A stretch of DNA of 12,470 bases from Alcaligenaceae bacterium UBA6179. GTDB taxonomy: Bacteria; Pseudomonadota; Gammaproteobacteria; Burkholderiales; Burkholderiaceae_B. Positions within the stretch are counted from its first letter, which is position 1; every line of letters begins with the position of its first letter. The notes under the pieces were generated by a model. The model saw nothing but the letters and a program-made list of their open reading frames with translations. It had not been told where the DNA came from and made no database searches. The position numbers were made by a program, and so were the translations under genes. Location: the NCBI GenBank assembly GCA_002422175.1, contig DITR01000095.1:1-12470 (forward strand). The letters run 5' to 3'. Positions 1 through 7,595 of this stretch are shown piece by piece.

Positions 1-3000
1 GTGATTCTTTATTTGGAATGGCCGTTGTGGGGGGCATTTACGATCTTTTTTGCGGTCATAGCGACTTACTTTGGCGTCAAAGCATTACGTCGCCTCGCCT
101 TACGTTCAAGTGTCAAAGCTCGATTGTTGGCGACAGAGAGTAAAGCGGCCGTGGCATTTAATCAACAAGACGATTATAAATTTGATCTTTTGAATAAATG
201 GAAGTCGGCTATTCATTTACTCAAAAACTCTCAGCTTCGCCTCTTCGGTAACCCCTTGTACGTATTACCTTGGTACATGGTTATGGGTGAATCAGGGTCG
301 GGTAAAACAACAGCTATCACGCGTTCTCGTTTAACGCCCATGTTACGCGAGACGGCACAGACCAAACAAATTGTTCAGACCAACAATTGTGATTGGTGGT
401 TTTTTAGTGAAGCCATCGTACTAGATACTGCGGGACGCTATGTTTCACCTGTTGGCGACTCCAACGATCATGATGAATGGGACTACCTTCTAACGTTATT
501 TAACAAGTATCGAGCCCGCGAGGGTTTAAACGGCCTAGTCATCGCCATTGATGCGCCAACACTTTTAACAGGAGATATCGCCACAATTGAAAGCCGTGGT
601 CGATCATTACGTGATCGCATCGATCAGTTGATGCGGTTATTTGAGAAACGATTCCCCATTTACATCATGATTACCAAGTGTGATCAGATTTATGGGTTTT
701 CTCAATGGGCAGATCAACTCAGCGACGATCAATCACAAGAGGCGATGGGGTTCTTGTCTGATCAGTCTCAAGGGATTCATGACGTACAGCAGTTTGGTCA
801 TGTCGCAATTAACGCTTTATCTTCTCAATTAGGAAGACTTCGACTTGATATGGCCATGCGTGGCATCACGCTGTCATCAGAAATGCTTTTGTTACCCGAT
901 GAGGTAACCCGTCTCAAGTCAGGCTTACAACTATTTTTAAAGGCTACCCTGGGGCATAACCCCTATCTTGAACATCCTTTTTTACGTGGTTTATTTCTGA
1001 CTAGTGGTCTTCAACAGTCACCTTTGCCCAGCCGTTTGGGCAACTTGTTGACTGCAAGCCCCGAACCGAATGAAGCCAGCGGTGTGAGTAAAAGTTTATT
1101 CATACACGATATTTTTTCTAGAATACTGCCCAAAGAACGCGACATCGCCCTACCAGGAAAAATCGTCAGTCGTTGGCGTCGCGTAACAGCCAACATGGTG
1201 TTGGTCTCATGGATCAGTCTATGCATAGCGACATTAGTCTTTATCTTCGTGTCGTTTCAGTCGACCTCGTCTACGATTAAGCGTTTTGATCAAGCTATAC
1301 CCGCTAGTTTTGGTCAGTTCACGACCGACGGCAATCAGACCTACGAGCTTGAGCAATTGAGTGACGGCTTGACGATTGTCGCCTTCATTCTTAAAGAGGA
1401 AGAGAATTGGAACACGCGTTGGCTGGCTTTCAACCCAGAAGTTGATTTGCTAGAAACCAAATTGAAGAAAGTTTTTGTTCGTAAATTCCGTGAGGTTCAA
1501 AATTCACGTTCTGGCGTGAATCTTGATGTTCAGGTGCTACTTGAATCACCTGACCCAAGTAAGCGGGCATACGCTTTGCTGACCTTGGCTCGATATGTGA
1601 ACATGATGCAGGCGCGTGTTGATGGCGCAAGTTATCAACAAATTTTGGCTATGCCGCAGATACCTCAAAATGTCATAAGCCTCATTGACCCTGCCCTTTC
1701 GCAAAGGCTTTCAAATGGTTTTGATGATTTGCTTGTCGCCTCTATTGCATGGTCAGCACCAAACGACCGCTATTTAACCGATACACTTTTTAGTTACCGT
1801 GAATCGCTACAAGAGGAAGTATTTAAAACACCACAAATGGAATGGCTGATTCAGTGGGCTAATGCATTACCGGGCATTCACCCCATTCGACTCAGTGACT
1901 TCTGGGACCCTGATGGCATAGACCGCACAGGAATAAAAGTCGATGGTGGATTAACGCTACGCGGTAAAGAACGCATCGACGGGTTTGTTAAGGAATTACG
2001 TCAGGCATTACAAAACCAAGAATCAATTATCAATGCCTCTGATGCGTTCTACGCCTGGTACATAGAAGAGCGCCTAAATGCCTGGCGTAGCTTCGCTTGG
2101 GGAATTATGCAAGGTGAAGTTTTAATTGCTACAGAACCTGACTATCTTAATATCATCGCTAGTCTAAACACACCTAATAGCCCATTCAAATTATTTTTTA
2201 ATAAGCTTCTTAGTGAATTCGAGCAATTATCGCCATCACAATCGCCTTCGTGGCTTGAGTTCGCCAGGTATTACATCAAAATGTTTGATCAAGTCTCTTC
2301 GAACTCAACGGTCAAAGGTGCTATGGGCATGGTTAATGCCGTCAACAACGTAGCAGGTCAGGCAATGCGACAGTCGATTGTGAATCGAACCAATCTTCTT
2401 ACAGGCCAATTAACCCGAGCCAGAGATGACATATCACTATTTGAACAATATCTCGTATCACAACAAACCGCTGCAGTTGAAGTGATGCGTGGCGTAGGTT
2501 CTGCGTTTGACATGACGTCGCAATACTTCTCAGACGCCAGTACGAGAGAATCTAGCGCTTCAGCATTGAAAGAGTTAGACCAAAACTTTCAAGCATTTAA
2601 AGCAAATTCGCGTTTTAATTCGGCCAATGATGAGGTCATCTGGCGGGTCATTCAGGGGCCTGTTGATGCCATCAAGTATTACGCCGCAGAACAAGCCTCT
2701 TGCAAGCTTCAACAAAATTGGGAAAAAGAAGTCTTGTGGAAGACCCAGCTTGCTGTTAATCCCCAAGAAGCGAGTTCGCAACTCTTTGGCGAACAAGGCA
2801 GTGTTTGGGCATTCGTTGATGGGCCTGCAAAAAATTTCGTGACACTCGTGGGCGGTTCATTTCTACCCGTCACGATTGGGAGTCAGCAATTTCCATTCGC
2901 TCAAGGTTTTATCGGCTTTTTAAATCAAGCGGTAACCAGTCGTTTGTCTGAAGTGGTTAAGCAAAAGCTTGCGCAAGCGTCCACTACCAAAAGCGCCAAA

Positions 3001-3774
3001 TTGTCTTTGGCAGCCTTGCCTATTGGTGTCAACCCCGGTGCCAAAGCGCGACCTTATGCAGCCATTTTAACTATTCAGTGTAACCAAGAAGAAATTGGGC
3101 TGAGCAATCTAAACATGGCAGCAAGCAACACCTTTGAATGGCGGCCTGATCAATGCGGAGAGGTGACTCTTGACATTCAAATTGACAACTTAACGCTGAC
3201 TAAACGTTACCCTGGACCGCTCGGTTTAGCCATATTTCTTGAAGAATTTGCAGATGGTTCCAAGACATTCACGCCTGCTGATTTTCCTGCTGCCATGCAA
3301 GAGCTCGAGAGGCTAGGAGTCACTGAAATTTCTTTGCGCTATGACATGGTGGGGCGAGATATGGTGCTCAAGCTTGCTGAAGATTACCGCTTCATTCTTG
3401 AACAGACAACACCCTCGGTGCGATCAGCTGTCTCGCGAATGGATATACAAGTGCCATCACGTGCGGGGCGCTGCTGGACCACAAGAGCAGAACCACAGCC
3501 CGGTTTGACTTTGCCACGATTCATTCAAGAACAGGCAGAAAAGAAAGCAAACCCACCACCTGCACCCCCTGAGCCGCCTTTGCCACCCGTTAAAGCGCTT
3601 GAGCCCGTTCCAACCAAAGAAATTACGGTTGTTCAGGGTGACACACTCTTTTCAATTGGGCGACGCCATCAGGTAGAACCGATGATTCTTCGGTCTTTGA
3701 ATAGCCTTAAGTCAGATAAAATTGTGTCAGGACAAAAGTTACTCGTACCCGTTTGGCCCAAAACACCCAATTGA
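1..3774 (+). CDS. tssM: Type VI secretion inner-membrane protein TssM (IcmF/VasK) with C-terminal LysM domain
   Basis: TssM is the inner-membrane core of the T6SS TssJLM trans-envelope complex: a cytoplasmic NTPase-like domain, then a large periplasmic part that reaches the TssJ lipoprotein. Visible here are a membrane segment at residues 8-27, a Walker A motif GESGSGKT (96-103), DTAGRY (142-147), a TKCD G4-like motif (225-228), a second membrane segment (about 399-418) and a long IcmF-type periplasmic region ending near a CW pair (about residue 1159). A proline-rich linker (about 1185-1203) leads to a LysM-like module (about 1207-1253: VVQGDTLFSIGRRH, ending SGQKLLVPV). LysM modules bind peptidoglycan; one here is unusual. 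TssM normally has two N-terminal membrane helices and a longer stretch before Walker A. The reading frame is open to the window edge and begins with GTG at base 1, so the true start may lie upstream. It converges with the next gene, leaving 3 bases between stop codons. Confidence 0.93.
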   Translation: MILYLEWPLWGAFTIFFAVIATYFGVKALRRLALRSSVKARLLATESKAAVAFNQQDDYKFDLLNKWKSAIHLLKNSQLRLFGNPLYVLPWYMVMGESGSGKTTAITRSRLTPMLRETAQTKQIVQTNNCDWWFFSEAIVLDTAGRYVSPVGDSNDHDEWDYLLTLFNKYRAREGLNGLVIAIDAPTLLTGDIATIESRGRSLRDRIDQLMRLFEKRFPIYIMITKCDQIYGFSQWADQLSDDQSQEAMGFLSDQSQGIHDVQQFGHVAINALSSQLGRLRLDMAMRGITLSSEMLLLPDEVTRLKSGLQLFLKATLGHNPYLEHPFLRGLFLTSGLQQSPLPSRLGNLLTASPEPNEASGVSKSLFIHDIFSRILPKERDIALPGKIVSRWRRVTANMVLVSWISLCIATLVFIFVSFQSTSSTIKRFDQAIPASFGQFTTDGNQTYELEQLSDGLTIVAFILKEEENWNTRWLAFNPEVDLLETKLKKVFVRKFREVQNSRSGVNLDVQVLLESPDPSKRAYALLTLARYVNMMQARVDGASYQQILAMPQIPQNVISLIDPALSQRLSNGFDDLLVASIAWSAPNDRYLTDTLFSYRESLQEEVFKTPQMEWLIQWANALPGIHPIRLSDFWDPDGIDRTGIKVDGGLTLRGKERIDGFVKELRQALQNQESIINASDAFYAWYIEERLNAWRSFAWGIMQGEVLIATEPDYLNIIASLNTPNSPFKLFFNKLLSEFEQLSPSQSPSWLEFARYYIKMFDQVSSNSTVKGAMGMVNAVNNVAGQAMRQSIVNRTNLLTGQLTRARDDISLFEQYLVSQQTAAVEVMRGVGSAFDMTSQYFSDASTRESSASALKELDQNFQAFKANSRFNSANDEVIWRVIQGPVDAIKYYAAEQASCKLQQNWEKEVLWKTQLAVNPQEASSQLFGEQGSVWAFVDGPAKNFVTLVGGSFLPVTIGSQQFPFAQGFIGFLNQAVTSRLSEVVKQKLAQASTTKSAKLSLAALPIGVNPGAKARPYAAILTIQCNQEEIGLSNLNMAASNTFEWRPDQCGEVTLDIQIDNLTLTKRYPGPLGLAIFLEEFADGSKTFTPADFPAAMQELERLGVTEISLRYDMVGRDMVLKLAEDYRFILEQTTPSVRSAVSRMDIQVPSRAGRCWTTRAEPQPGLTLPRFIQEQAEKKANPPPAPPEPPLPPVKALEPVPTKEITVVQGDTLFSIGRRHQVEPMILRSLNSLKSDKIVSGQKLLVPVWPKTPN

Positions 3775-3777
3775 TAT

Positions 3778-4119
3778 TTATTGGCACTTACCCACAACCA
3801 CGACTCGCCAATCGCTCGACGTGCGACCAGCACCAGAAAAACTACTTTTTGTGAGCACATTGGCAATGCTGATGGCTGCGCGCATATTTGGATCAATACC
3901 ACGATAGCTAGATTGTCGATCAATTACAGCAAAAGTTTTACCGCTTGCTTTACAAGCGCTCAGACCTTTATCTAATACCGCTTCAAGGGCATCATCTTCT
4001 GAACTCGAAAGCCCAACGATTTCAATCGTACCATCGGTTTTTTGTAAGGCGGTGGCGCTTGCGCATCCGCCCAAGATCACAACTAAAGAAAGAACGGCTA
4101 ATCGACTATGCATGCTCAT
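3778..4119 (-). CDS. Small putative lipoprotein, function unknown
   Basis: About 113 residues. The N terminus is a typical lipoprotein signal: a short positive region, a hydrophobic stretch (AVLSLVVIL) and the lipobox LGGC followed by AS, so the mature protein should be lipidated at that cysteine. Ser at +3 and Ala at +2 do not suggest Lol avoidance, so outer-membrane sorting is plausible. The mature part has two further cysteines, one in ACKASG and one in the terminal GKCQ, which could form a disulfide. I do not recognise the family. There are two adjacent ATG codons (4120-4122 and 4117-4119). A GGAG lies 2 bases from the first and 5 from the second, so I chose the second. It is convergent with tssM. 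It does not look like TssJ, which is longer and beta-sandwich-like, so a T6SS role rests on position only. Confidence 0.75.
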   Translation of the reverse strand: MSMHSRLAVLSLVVILGGCASATALQKTDGTIEIVGLSSSEDDALEAVLDKGLSACKASGKTFAVIDRQSSYRGIDPNMRAAISIANVLTKSSFSGAGRTSSDWRVVVVGKCQ

Positions 4120-4357
4120 CATGGCTCCATTGCTAAGAGGTTTTCAATGTAGCGTCAATTATCTTCATCTGACACAGAAATGTTATTGTTAGAAGGCTCT
4201 TGTCATGCACTGTAATAAATGATGCGTTGCACATCTTGTAACCTAATTTTTTGATTCAACATATACTTGTGGGCATTTGTTTTGCAAGCTGTGCGAAAGC
4301 GACGTGCATCTTTTTTGTGTTTGCCCCAACCCCAATAAAACTAGGTTACTAAATAAA

Positions 4358-5086
4358 ATGAAAAAAATCTTTTCAGCACTTATTGCTGCCTCATTGACTG
4401 GCGTTGGCATTCAAGCACAAGCACAATCGGCGTTTGAAGGTTTTTATGGGCAACTTGCTACGGGCTATGAAAGTAACCAAGCGTCAAATCTTGACATGAC
4501 CTTTTCTTCAGATCAGAGGTTGAATGCGAGCAATCAAACATTTGGCGGCGTACCTCTCATTTTTGGTTTGGGTTATAACTTTTCTATCGGGTCAAAATGG
4601 CTCATTGGAATTGGTGCTGACTATTCTGCTCTTTCACAGACCAGCTCGAATTATTCAGCGGTTAATCAAGACGGAATCAGGTCATTTGACGGCTCGTCAC
4701 TGAAAGCATCAAATCGCTTCAATATTTTTATTACGCCAGGTTATGCCATTGAAGAAAACAAGTTGATCTATCTAAAAGCAGGTTACAGCTCGCTTAACCT
4801 GACGCAAAATTACCCTAATATCAACAATATTCCTGGGCTGGGTCAGTTTCCCCTAACGTATGAAGATCAATCTAAAACGGTAAGTGGTTACGTTGTCGGG
4901 TTAGGTTACAAACAAATTATAGAGGGTGGTATTTACGTATTTGCTGAGGCCAACTACATGAGTTATGCCAAACCTAGTTTCTCTCGATCACTCTCACCCG
5001 CAATAATTGATGCCGACTCAAGCTTGACTAGTCAGCCCTCTGTTAACTCATACCAAGTATTAGTCGGCGTTGGCTATAAGTTTTAG
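4358..5086 (+). CDS. Outer-membrane beta-barrel (porin-like) protein, paralogue 1
   Basis: 242 residues. A Sec signal peptide (MKK, hydrophobic stretch, cleavage likely after AQA at residue 22) is followed by alternating, glycine/aromatic-rich strands typical of a small outer-membrane barrel. It ends in GVGYKF with a terminal Phe, the signal recognised by the BAM machinery. Size and style fit the OMP_b-brl / OmpW-like families with about eight strands. The frame stays open upstream to an ATG at 4277, but those 27 extra residues are Cys-rich and would bury the signal peptide, so I chose the ATG at 4358. The ribosome site is weak (AGG about 12 bases upstream). It is clearly paralogous to the next gene: FEGF after the signal, GY..GLG, FAEANY and a shared LVGVGYKF end. 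Pore or ligand function cannot be read from sequence. It probably has its own promoter, with a terminator after it. Confidence 0.85.
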   Translation: MKKIFSALIAASLTGVGIQAQAQSAFEGFYGQLATGYESNQASNLDMTFSSDQRLNASNQTFGGVPLIFGLGYNFSIGSKWLIGIGADYSALSQTSSNYSAVNQDGIRSFDGSSLKASNRFNIFITPGYAIEENKLIYLKAGYSSLNLTQNYPNINNIPGLGQFPLTYEDQSKTVSGYVVGLGYKQIIEGGIYVFAEANYMSYAKPSFSRSLSPAIIDADSSLTSQPSVNSYQVLVGVGYKF

Positions 5087-5170
5087 TGCATTGATTTTCT
5101 AGTACATAAATACGCTTCTGTGAAAAACATGACACCTCAGATGAAGTGCCATATGTGTCACGCTCTGTAA

Positions 5171-5203
5171 TACAAGACGGGTCAGCGGTCTTGTACTATT
5201 TTT
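5171..5203 (+). terminator. Rho-independent terminator after first beta-barrel gene
   Basis: A perfect 8-bp stem, TACAAGAC (5171-5178) with GTCTTGTA (5188-5195), closes a 9-base loop and is followed by CTATTTTT. It lies about 85 bases past the stop codon of the first barrel gene, so the two paralogues are probably separate transcription units. Confidence 0.7.
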
Positions 5204-5255
5204 AGGCTCATTTACTTATATTTTGTTAGCAGCTATTCAACTGTGAAACATTCCA

Positions 5256-5278
5256 TTAAATGAATTCTTAAATGATTC
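5256..5278 (+). repeat. Tandem direct repeat upstream of second beta-barrel gene
   Basis: TTAAATGAATTC (5256-5267) is followed at once by TTAAATGATTC (5268-5278), a head-to-tail repeat with a period of 12 bases, 37 bases before the start codon. Head-to-tail half-sites of about 11 bases are the usual binding pattern of OmpR/PhoB-family regulators, and such a regulator is encoded next door (6098-6841). The sequence is AT-rich, so chance is possible. Seen: the repeat. Inferred: operator function. Confidence 0.3.
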
Positions 5279-5314
5279 TAACTTTCCACATAAATTAAGC
5301 TACAGGTTACAGAA

Positions 5315-6040
5315 ATGAAAAAAATATTTTTGGCTGGTGCATTATCAGCGGCCTTCGTATCGCCAACAGTCTTTGCACAGGCAAAAAACTTTGAAGGCTT
5401 TGGAATTCAGTTATCGACGGGCTATCAAAACAATGCATCAAAGTATTCAAATGTAAAAGTCGACGGAAGTAGAACAAACACAGACCCAGATTTAGGCCCG
5501 GCAAGCTTAGTGGGGTTTTCAAACTCAAGCAGTGGCACTGCGCCCCTTAATATTGGGCTTAGTATGACGACTGCCTTAACCAATAATTTTACGCTTGGTT
5601 TATTAGCAGAATACAACCCCATCAGCATGAACGCAGGTTCAAGCAATCTTACAGTTGGTGGCCAAAATGTTGCTGACGCGGCCTTCAAATCTAAACTAGA
5701 AAATCAAGTTTCTATTTCTTTAGTGCCTGGCTATGCTTTCACAAATGAAACCATGGGTTATGCCAAAATTGGCTGGGTTACTGCCACGGCAAAACTCACT
5801 CCCAATGTCAACACCGGTGACAATCTCAACACAAATGTGAATGGTTATTTACTGGGTTTAGGCGTTAAACATCTCTTTACTAAAAATGTTTACGGTTTTG
5901 CTGAGGCTAACTATATTGGTTATTCAGCTGGCAGCGCAACTGCGGCTGATTCGTTCCCAGATGGTCAAGTCACTTCATTGGGCTATACCAATACCCCGAC
6001 GTCATACAATTTCTTGGTTGGTGTCGGCTACAAGTTTTAA
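5315..6040 (+). CDS. Outer-membrane beta-barrel (porin-like) protein, paralogue 2
   Basis: 241 residues, almost the same length as its upstream neighbour. The signal peptide begins MKKIF, with likely cleavage after VFA (residue 21) or AQA (23). The mature part has alternating beta-strand patterning, with FEGF, GYLLGLG, FAEANY and the C-terminal LVGVGYKF shared with paralogue 1. It ends in Phe as barrel proteins do. The insertions between strands differ (a Gly/Ser/Asn-rich segment around residues 45-75), so the surface loops have diverged most. The ATG at 5315 is chosen because it gives a proper signal peptide; AGGTTAC lies just upstream, a string also found before paralogue 1. The gene converges on the OmpR-type regulator with a hairpin between. 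Likely a small outer-membrane porin or surface protein; substrate unknown. Confidence 0.86.
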   Translation: MKKIFLAGALSAAFVSPTVFAQAKNFEGFGIQLSTGYQNNASKYSNVKVDGSRTNTDPDLGPASLVGFSNSSSGTAPLNIGLSMTTALTNNFTLGLLAEYNPISMNAGSSNLTVGGQNVADAAFKSKLENQVSISLVPGYAFTNETMGYAKIGWVTATAKLTPNVNTGDNLNTNVNGYLLGLGVKHLFTKNVYGFAEANYIGYSAGSATAADSFPDGQVTSLGYTNTPTSYNFLVGVGYKF

Positions 6041-6058
6041 AAATACTTTAACGCTTAG

Positions 6059-6097
6059 GCTTATTCACACTCACTTGTTATAGTGGGTGTGAAAAGC
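6059..6097. terminator. Bidirectional hairpin between convergent barrel and regulator genes
   Basis: TTCACACTCAC (6064-6074) pairs with GTGGGTGTGAA (6083-6093) over 11 bp with one G-T pair. GCTT (6059-6062) with AAGC (6094-6097) extends it across a single bulged A. It fills the gap between the stop codons at 6040 and 6098, the correct place for a shared terminator. The flanking T-tracts are weak (ACTTTTCGTCTT on the plus strand), so efficiency is uncertain. Confidence 0.6.
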
Positions 6098-6841
6098 TCA
6101 ACTTTTCGTCTTATAAACCTGAACAGGTGGGCCAACGTAGGTGTAACCCTTATTGCGCCAAGTCACAATGCGCAGCTCAGGGTCAAACTCAAGAAGTCGC
6201 CGACGTAACCGGCTCATAAGCGTATTGAGACGAATATCATTAAGCTCTAAACCGATAAAACCCAAAGCCTCGTGTAGTGCTTCTCTGCTACACACCAAAC
6301 CATAGTTTTTCAACAGGTATTCAAATGTTACAGCCTCAAGAGAGGTCAGCTCAATCTCTTGTTGATTAGGGGCTCTTAACTTTCTAGAGGTATTTGAAAA
6401 AAACCATTGAGTGGACAGATTTGATTTACTTAAGCGGGCAAATAGGCTTTTAATGCAAGCGTGCAATTCACGAAAATCTATAGGTTTACTGAGATATATA
6501 TCGGCACCAACATCAAAGCCCATAACCCGATCATCAATGTCAGTGCGAGCTGTAAGCATAATGATACCCACATCAGGGTGTCGCTGTTTGAGTTCACTAG
6601 CAAGGTCAAACCCAGACCGATCTGGCAAATTCAAATCTAGCAACACCATATCGGGCAGTTGAAGTATGAGTTCGCGTTCAAGCCCTGCACCATCAGATAC
6701 ATCGCGAACGCTTATGTGATGATAACGAAGTTGAAAGGCCAACTCTTTACGCAAGTCGTCTTGGTCTTCAACAAAGATCAAATCAGGTCGACGAGTGACA
6801 GGCAACGGCATTGAAGAGTCAGTATTTTGAAAAGTCATCAT
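6098..6841 (-). CDS. OmpR-family two-component response regulator
   Basis: 247 residues. An N-terminal receiver domain (about residues 18-135) has the acidic pair EDQDD, the phospho-acceptor Asp69 in LLDLNLP, Thr97 in LTAR and Lys119 in SKP. A C-terminal winged-helix DNA-binding domain (about 150-240) has LTSLEAVTFEYLL, the recognition-helix region LNTLMSRLRRRL and the closing RNKGYTYV. It should bind direct-repeat DNA sites as a phosphorylated dimer. The start is chosen among TTG (6844), ATG (6841) and ATG (6838): AGG at 6845-6847 is only 3 bases from the first ATG and 6 from the second, so 6838 is also possible. The gene lies 76 bases downstream of the DHp-only membrane protein on the same strand, so the two are probably co-transcribed. 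No complete kinase is in this operon, so its phosphate must come from elsewhere. Confidence 0.93.
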   Translation of the reverse strand: MMTFQNTDSSMPLPVTRRPDLIFVEDQDDLRKELAFQLRYHHISVRDVSDGAGLERELILQLPDMVLLDLNLPDRSGFDLASELKQRHPDVGIIMLTARTDIDDRVMGFDVGADIYLSKPIDFRELHACIKSLFARLSKSNLSTQWFFSNTSRKLRAPNQQEIELTSLEAVTFEYLLKNYGLVCSREALHEALGFIGLELNDIRLNTLMSRLRRRLLEFDPELRIVTWRNKGYTYVGPPVQVYKTKS

Positions 6842-6917
6842 CAACCTGATGCAAAAGAATATTTAGCGACATATTTTAATTCGGCGAATCATAGCGCTAT
6901 CTTAGCGAGTTATTTGT

Positions 6918-7514
6918 TTAATCATTTTTTCCACTTACAGGCTCACTAATTAAAAGATCGTCGATCTTTGCGACTGAACGACGTATGCGTTCATAGCGAG
7001 CTATTTTCTCACTATCTTGCGTGAATTCAAGCATCTCTAAACTTTGAACCGTACTGTCTATAACGGAAAGGGGTGTCTTAATATCGTGCCTGAGTCGATC
7101 TAACCTTATTTGAAACGTATCACCCTCGTGAGGTTTTGGCTCAACTTGACCTTTTTTTTGATTCATAATGCTCAATTTTATTTGCTTGTCAATGTTATAA
7201 TTATTTGTTGCATTCTTCAACAACGCAACAAGCACACAGACGAAATAAAAGATCAGGCCTAGCTGCCAGTTGCCAAGATATAGGGCAGAGTCTGGTAGCA
7301 AACCAATAAGGCTTGCCAAACTGACCAATAAAGAGATTATTAAAACAATATGTGCCGCTAAGTATAAAACGTGAGCACTACCACCAGGCTGCACAAAATA
7401 AGTTGAGCGATTTCTAAAAACCACCCAAGTCGTTATGCCAACCAATAAAATGAGTATGAAAAAGAATGCTTTTATCACCACGTTTATTAAGATCCTTATC
7501 GTACGCAAACCCAA
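6918..7514 (-). CDS. Membrane protein with histidine-kinase DHp (HisKA) domain but no ATPase domain
   Basis: 198 residues from a TTG start. Three hydrophobic segments (about 12-33, 50-73 and 83-99) are followed by a hydrophilic link and a HisKA/DHp unit (about 134-190). Its H-box RHDIKTPLSVI carries the phospho-acceptor His143 with the following acidic Asp144 and the conserved Pro148. A second helix (YERIRRSVAKIDDLL) follows. The protein then stops after SGKND, with none of the N, G1 or G2 boxes of an ATP-binding domain. Only 76 bases separate it from the response-regulator gene, so there is no room for a lost ATPase domain. It therefore cannot phosphorylate itself. It could act as a phosphotransfer protein like Spo0B, as a phosphatase for the adjacent regulator, or as a partner of a full kinase. 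The start is uncertain: no good ribosome site precedes the TTG, and GTG at 7481 (AAGGA 11 bases upstream) would give 187 residues. Confidence 0.82.
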   Translation of the reverse strand: MGLRTIRILINVVIKAFFFILILLVGITTWVVFRNRSTYFVQPGGSAHVLYLAAHIVLIISLLVSLASLIGLLPDSALYLGNWQLGLIFYFVCVLVALLKNATNNYNIDKQIKLSIMNQKKGQVEPKPHEGDTFQIRLDRLRHDIKTPLSVIDSTVQSLEMLEFTQDSEKIARYERIRRSVAKIDDLLISEPVSGKND

Positions 7515-7557
7515 TCAATTCAAATTTAAATATGACACTTGTTCATGCAATCTGTTT

Positions 7558-7570
7558 TCAGATAATCTGA
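7558..7570. promoter_or_regulatory. Palindrome in the divergent promoter region, candidate operator
   Basis: TCAGAT-A-ATCTGA is a perfect 6+1+6 palindrome lying 25 bases before the receiver gene and 43 bases from the TTG start of the divergent DHp-only gene. A dyad between divergent genes is well placed to regulate both. The protein that would bind is unknown; OmpR-family factors usually prefer direct repeats. Confidence 0.35.
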
Positions 7571-7595
7571 TGTCTTATTCATATCAAGAAAATTT

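Noticed and set aside
2575..2842. Overlapping short open frames on both strands inside tssM
   Set aside because: They lie wholly within a well-supported long gene and show no family features.
4277..4357. In-frame N-terminal extension of the first barrel protein from an upstream ATG
   Set aside because: The 27 extra residues are Cys-rich, hydrophilic and would place a standard Sec signal peptide in the interior; the MKKIF start matches the paralogue.
5130..5160. Inverted repeat TGACAC/GTGTCA after the first barrel gene
   Set aside because: Six base pairs with a 19-base loop; weak, and the better terminator follows at 5171-5203.
6842..6917. Frameshifted ATPase domain after the DHp-only gene
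   Set aside because: Only 76 bases are available before the next gene, and none of the N, G1 or G2 boxes can be found there in any frame.
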